Assembly (NCBI GenBank): GCA_938003885.1
Contig: CALKWT010000171.1
Span: 1 to 7,520 of the forward strand
Direction of reading: 5' to 3'
DNA: 7,520 nucleotides
Source: an uncultured Balneolaceae bacterium
GTDB taxonomy: Bacteria; Bacteroidota; Rhodothermia; Balneolales; Balneolaceae
The notes beneath the pieces were generated by a model. It did not search any database. It saw nothing but the letters and a program-made list of their open reading frames with translations, and was not told where the DNA came from. Within the stretch, counting starts at the first letter, position 1, and the number at the start of each line of letters is the position of its first letter. The position numbers were made by a program, and so were the translations under genes. Positions 5,744 to 7,520 of this stretch are shown here, piece after piece.

Positions 5744-6409
5744 TTAGTTCTCTACCTGTTTAACAAATCCGTTGATTCCTTCGTCAGCCAGTTTATTTCT
5801 GGATTGCAGAGCTTCTTCAGCATTATAATAGACCCCGTAATAGACACGGTATACCGTGCGATCCCTCAGTGGCGCAACCTCAACCCTTGAACCGATAATC
5901 TGTGAAGATTTTGTTTCTGCCTCCTGCCGTGTATCAAAAGAGGCCAGCTGAATAGTAAAGGTCTCCCTGCTACTGCTGTTTTGACTGGTTACAGGCCGAT
6001 CCCCCTCCTCGAGAAGGTAAAGCCGGACATTTGCCGTTCCGTTTCTGATCATTCCCAATTGCGTGGCCGCCTCACGGGACAAGTCGATAATCCGGTTCCC
6101 AATATAGGGGCCGCGGTCATTGATCCTGACAATGACGGACTGGCCGTTTTCCAGATTGTCCACCCGGACTCTTGTATTGAAGGGCAGGGTACGGTGTGCT
6201 GCAGTGAGTTGGTTCATATTGTAGGTCTCCCCGTTTGCAGTTCTTTTACCATGGAATTCGGGACCATACCAGCTGGCACGCCCTTCCCCGATCATTGCGA
6301 GGGTGTCCGGGGATGGTTTGCGGGGAAGCACACCGCACGAAGCGACAAGTAATATCACTAAAAAAAGTATGGCTGCCTTACTTACATACGGATGATACGT
6401 GAAAGTCAT
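5744..6409 (-). CDS. rlpA: RlpA-like septal/peptidoglycan lytic transglycosylase lipoprotein with SPOR domain
   Basis: This protein of 221 residues is predicted to be a lipoprotein in the cell envelope. The first 25 residues form a signal peptide with a hydrophobic stretch (about 12-24) ending in a lipobox VASC, so Cys25 should be lipidated. Residues about 42-132 are the double-psi beta-barrel of RlpA, with GEGRASWYGPEFHGKRTANGE (41-61), AAHRTLPFNTRVRV (70-83) and the INDRGPY loop (96-102) that carries the conserved Asp98. Residues about 149-220 are a SPOR domain (TFTIQLASFDTRQEAE), which in other bacteria binds denuded glycan strands at the division septum. RlpA of Pseudomonas cleaves such strands; activity here is inferred. 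The start ATG at 6407-6409 has GGAG only two bases ahead, an unusually tight spacing, but no alternative start would keep the signal peptide. It lies upstream of crtI on the same strand with a 127-bp gap. Confidence 0.92.
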   Translation of the reverse strand: MTFTYHPYVSKAAILFLVILLVASCGVLPRKPSPDTLAMIGEGRASWYGPEFHGKRTANGETYNMNQLTAAHRTLPFNTRVRVDNLENGQSVIVRINDRGPYIGNRIIDLSREAATQLGMIRNGTANVRLYLLEEGDRPVTSQNSSSRETFTIQLASFDTRQEAETKSSQIIGSRVEVAPLRDRTVYRVYYGVYYNAEEALQSRNKLADEGINGFVKQVEN

Positions 6410-6434
6410 TTCTCCTGTGTTATCGCAAAAGGTT

Positions 6435-6464
6435 TTGTATTTTCTTTGGTTCTGATTTTATAAT
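6435..6464 (+). promoter_or_regulatory. Sigma70-like promoter for the rhomboid gene
   Basis: TTGTAT (6435-6440) and a perfect TATAAT (6459-6464) are separated by 18 bp on the plus strand, placing the start of transcription near 6471 and giving a leader of about 80 nt before the rhomboid ATG. A small dyad GGAAT-AA-ATTCC (6468-6479) covers the presumed start site and could be an operator or a leader hairpin. The same AT-rich core probably also serves rlpA on the other strand, but no clear boxes stand out there. Confidence 0.45.
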
Positions 6465-6549
6465 ACAGGAATAAATTCCGGTATTTCAGGTCTGATTGAG
6501 AATACCAGGAATCAGCCGATATGTTCACGTCCCGGCAAAAAATAAATAT

Positions 6550-7143
6550 ATGTCTGTTACACTAATATTAATAATATTAAATACGGTTATTTCTCTGGCC
6601 GCTCTCTATTCCAGTGAAAAGCTCTTCTACAGCTGGATGCTGAAACCCTACCGCATGGTCCGGGAGAAGACATGGTATGAACTGATCACGTCAGGCTTTA
6701 TTCATGCCGGATGGGGACATCTGATTATCAATATGTTTGTACTCTTTGTCTTCGGAAGTGTGATGGAACAGTACCTGGGCAGAGGCCATTTCTCGGCTCT
6801 CTATCTGTCAGGTTTGCTTTTTTCATCTTTGCCGTCGACTTATATGCACAGAGACAATCCTCAATTTACAACCATTGGCGCATCAGGTGCTGTGGAAGCT
6901 GTACTTTTCAGTTTTATATTTGCCTTTCCCACTGAGAAACTGATCATTATTCTTTTCCCTATCCCGATACCGGCATGGCTGTTCGGGCTGCTATTTTTGG
7001 CCTACAGTGTGTTTGAGAGCAAAAGGGGGCAGGGCAATGTCAACCATACCGCCCATCTTGCGGGCGCATTCTGGGGGATTCTCTATATGCTGCTCTTTAT
7101 TCCTGGCAGCGTGGAGCGCGCGCTCTCGTTTTTTGGTTCTTAG
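6550..7143 (+). CDS. Rhomboid-family intramembrane serine protease
   Basis: This integral membrane protein of 197 residues is predicted to cut substrates inside the membrane. It has about six hydrophobic segments, the minimal rhomboid core. Catalytic features are the HxxxxHxxxN motif HAGWGHLIIN (52-61) in the second segment, GASGAV with nucleophile Ser112 (110-115) and NHTAHLAG with His169 (165-172), so the Ser-His dyad is intact. The last motif reads HLAG rather than the common HLGG. The open frame extends upstream to a TTG at 6496, but the ATG at 6550 is preferred: the protein then starts right at the first membrane segment, and the extra 18 residues look unlike family N-termini. The leader just before this ATG is A-rich with no Shine-Dalgarno sequence, which is common in Bacteroidota. 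It diverges from rlpA. Substrates are unknown. Confidence 0.92.
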   Translation: MSVTLILIILNTVISLAALYSSEKLFYSWMLKPYRMVREKTWYELITSGFIHAGWGHLIINMFVLFVFGSVMEQYLGRGHFSALYLSGLLFSSLPSTYMHRDNPQFTTIGASGAVEAVLFSFIFAFPTEKLIIILFPIPIPAWLFGLLFLAYSVFESKRGQGNVNHTAHLAGAFWGILYMLLFIPGSVERALSFFGS

Positions 7144-7170
7144 GACGATCACTTGTTATTATAGTGCGTC
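7144..7170 (+). terminator. Hairpin directly after the rhomboid stop codon
   Basis: GACG (7144-7147) and CACT (7150-7153) pair with AGTG (7163-7166) and CGTC (7167-7170), giving eight pairs with a 2-nt bulge and a 9-nt AT-rich loop, beginning on the first base after the stop. No T-run follows, so efficient intrinsic termination is doubtful. An mRNA-end stabiliser is equally possible. Confidence 0.35.
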
Positions 7171-7471
7171 ACCCCGGGACATTCTGTCTTTATGATCTGC
7201 CTTCGGGAAGCCCGGGCTGCGACGACTGGTGGCCCCTTGAAAACCAATCTGGCACAGGAACCCACTTTGAAACAATGTCCAGATTGTGGCCGCTGACAGT
7301 ACTATAACAGCTGTGCAGAGGCGGGATGGTTGGCCTTAAAGAAATCTGCGTTGAAATGGCAGTTCCCATAGAACCAGGTATCTTCCCGGGCTACGGATCT
7401 ATTTAATCATCCTGCATAGGGGGGGATAGGTATGTCTTGAATAAATCTCTCTTCTGTCCGATGGTGCTTCC
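7171..7471. other. Non-coding stretch at the right end with inverted repeats
   Basis: No frame here has both a reasonable start and a recognisable product. A 35-codon plus-strand frame from 7192 contains CPDCGR before a stop and a further Cys-containing open stretch after it, but this is too little to call a broken gene. The clearest structure is CAATCTGG (7245-7252) pairing with CCAGATTG (7279-7286) across 26 nt. GGACATT (7177-7183) can alternatively pair with AATGTCC (7274-7280), which overlaps the right arm of the first hairpin by two bases. The perfect 10-bp palindrome AGCCCGGGCT lies at 7209-7218. Confidence 0.4.
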
Positions 7472-7501
7472 AAAAAAAAAGCCCCGCGATGAGGCAGGGC
7501 T
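7472..7501 (-). terminator. Strong intrinsic terminator for a minus-strand gene beyond the right edge
   Basis: On the minus strand the arms at 7494-7501 and 7480-7487 pair over eight positions (AGCCCTGC with GCGGGGCT, one G-U pair) around a 6-nt loop, and eight T residues follow (7472-7479). This is a textbook Rho-independent terminator. It acts leftward only, because the plus strand has A residues before the stem and no T-run after it. It therefore ends a transcript from a gene lying mostly or wholly to the right. A possible TAG stop at 7504-7506 (minus), directly before the stem, could be that gene's end, but 19 bases are too few to confirm it. Confidence 0.75.
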
Positions 7502-7520
7502 GACTAACCGGCGATGTTCC

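Noticed and set aside
6496..6549. N-terminal extension of the rhomboid protein from a TTG start
   Set aside because: The added 18 residues are not family-like, and the ATG at 6550 starts the protein at its first membrane segment. The extension also begins only about 25 bases after the predicted transcript start.
1..7520. CRISPR array, insertion sequence, tRNA or rRNA gene, attachment site
   Set aside because: No regularly spaced direct repeats, no transposase motifs with terminal repeats, no tRNA cloverleaf with a GTTC-type arm and no rRNA core words were seen on either strand.

Overview
The window looks like chromosomal DNA of a Bacteroidota-type bacterium, most plausibly a Balneolota/Rhodothermota relative. 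The basis is the 644-residue NagB-PIG-L fusion typical of that branch, mostly weak Shine-Dalgarno sites with A-rich leaders, a moderate base composition (an impression, not computed), and the combination of carotenoid desaturase, RlpA and rhomboid genes. No 16S or other diagnostic marker is present, so the assignment is an inference.

Layout, left to right. Positions 1-169 (minus) hold the start of a GntR-family regulator that runs off the left edge. Positions 170-923 contain no convincing gene but hold several inverted repeats, including a terminator-like hairpin on the plus strand (731-772) with no visible gene in front of it. Positions 924-2858 (minus) encode a fused glucosamine-6-phosphate deaminase / PIG-L deacetylase-like protein. 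A divergent control region of about 240 bp separates it from a ROK sugar kinase at 3101-4090 (plus). The kinase converges on a CrtI-type phytoene desaturase (4138-5616, minus). Upstream of that on the same strand is an RlpA-type lipoprotein with a SPOR domain (5744-6409, minus). A divergent promoter region follows, then a small rhomboid protease (6550-7143, plus). The right end (7144-7520) has no convincing gene and closes with a strong intrinsic terminator facing left, which must serve a minus-strand gene outside the window.

Function. The left half reads as an amino-sugar module: a sugar kinase, a fused enzyme that could deacetylate and deaminate the amino-sugar phosphate, and a GntR regulator nearby. 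No separate NagA deacetylase is in the window. The most testable idea is that the fused protein carries both activities, with the caveat that its deaminase half has Thr where E. coli NagB has catalytic Asp141. The right half is ordinary envelope and carotenoid housekeeping with no obvious link to the sugar genes. I did not find convincing evidence of a wholly new system. The points worth a second look are the fused enzyme's active site and the structured non-coding stretches.
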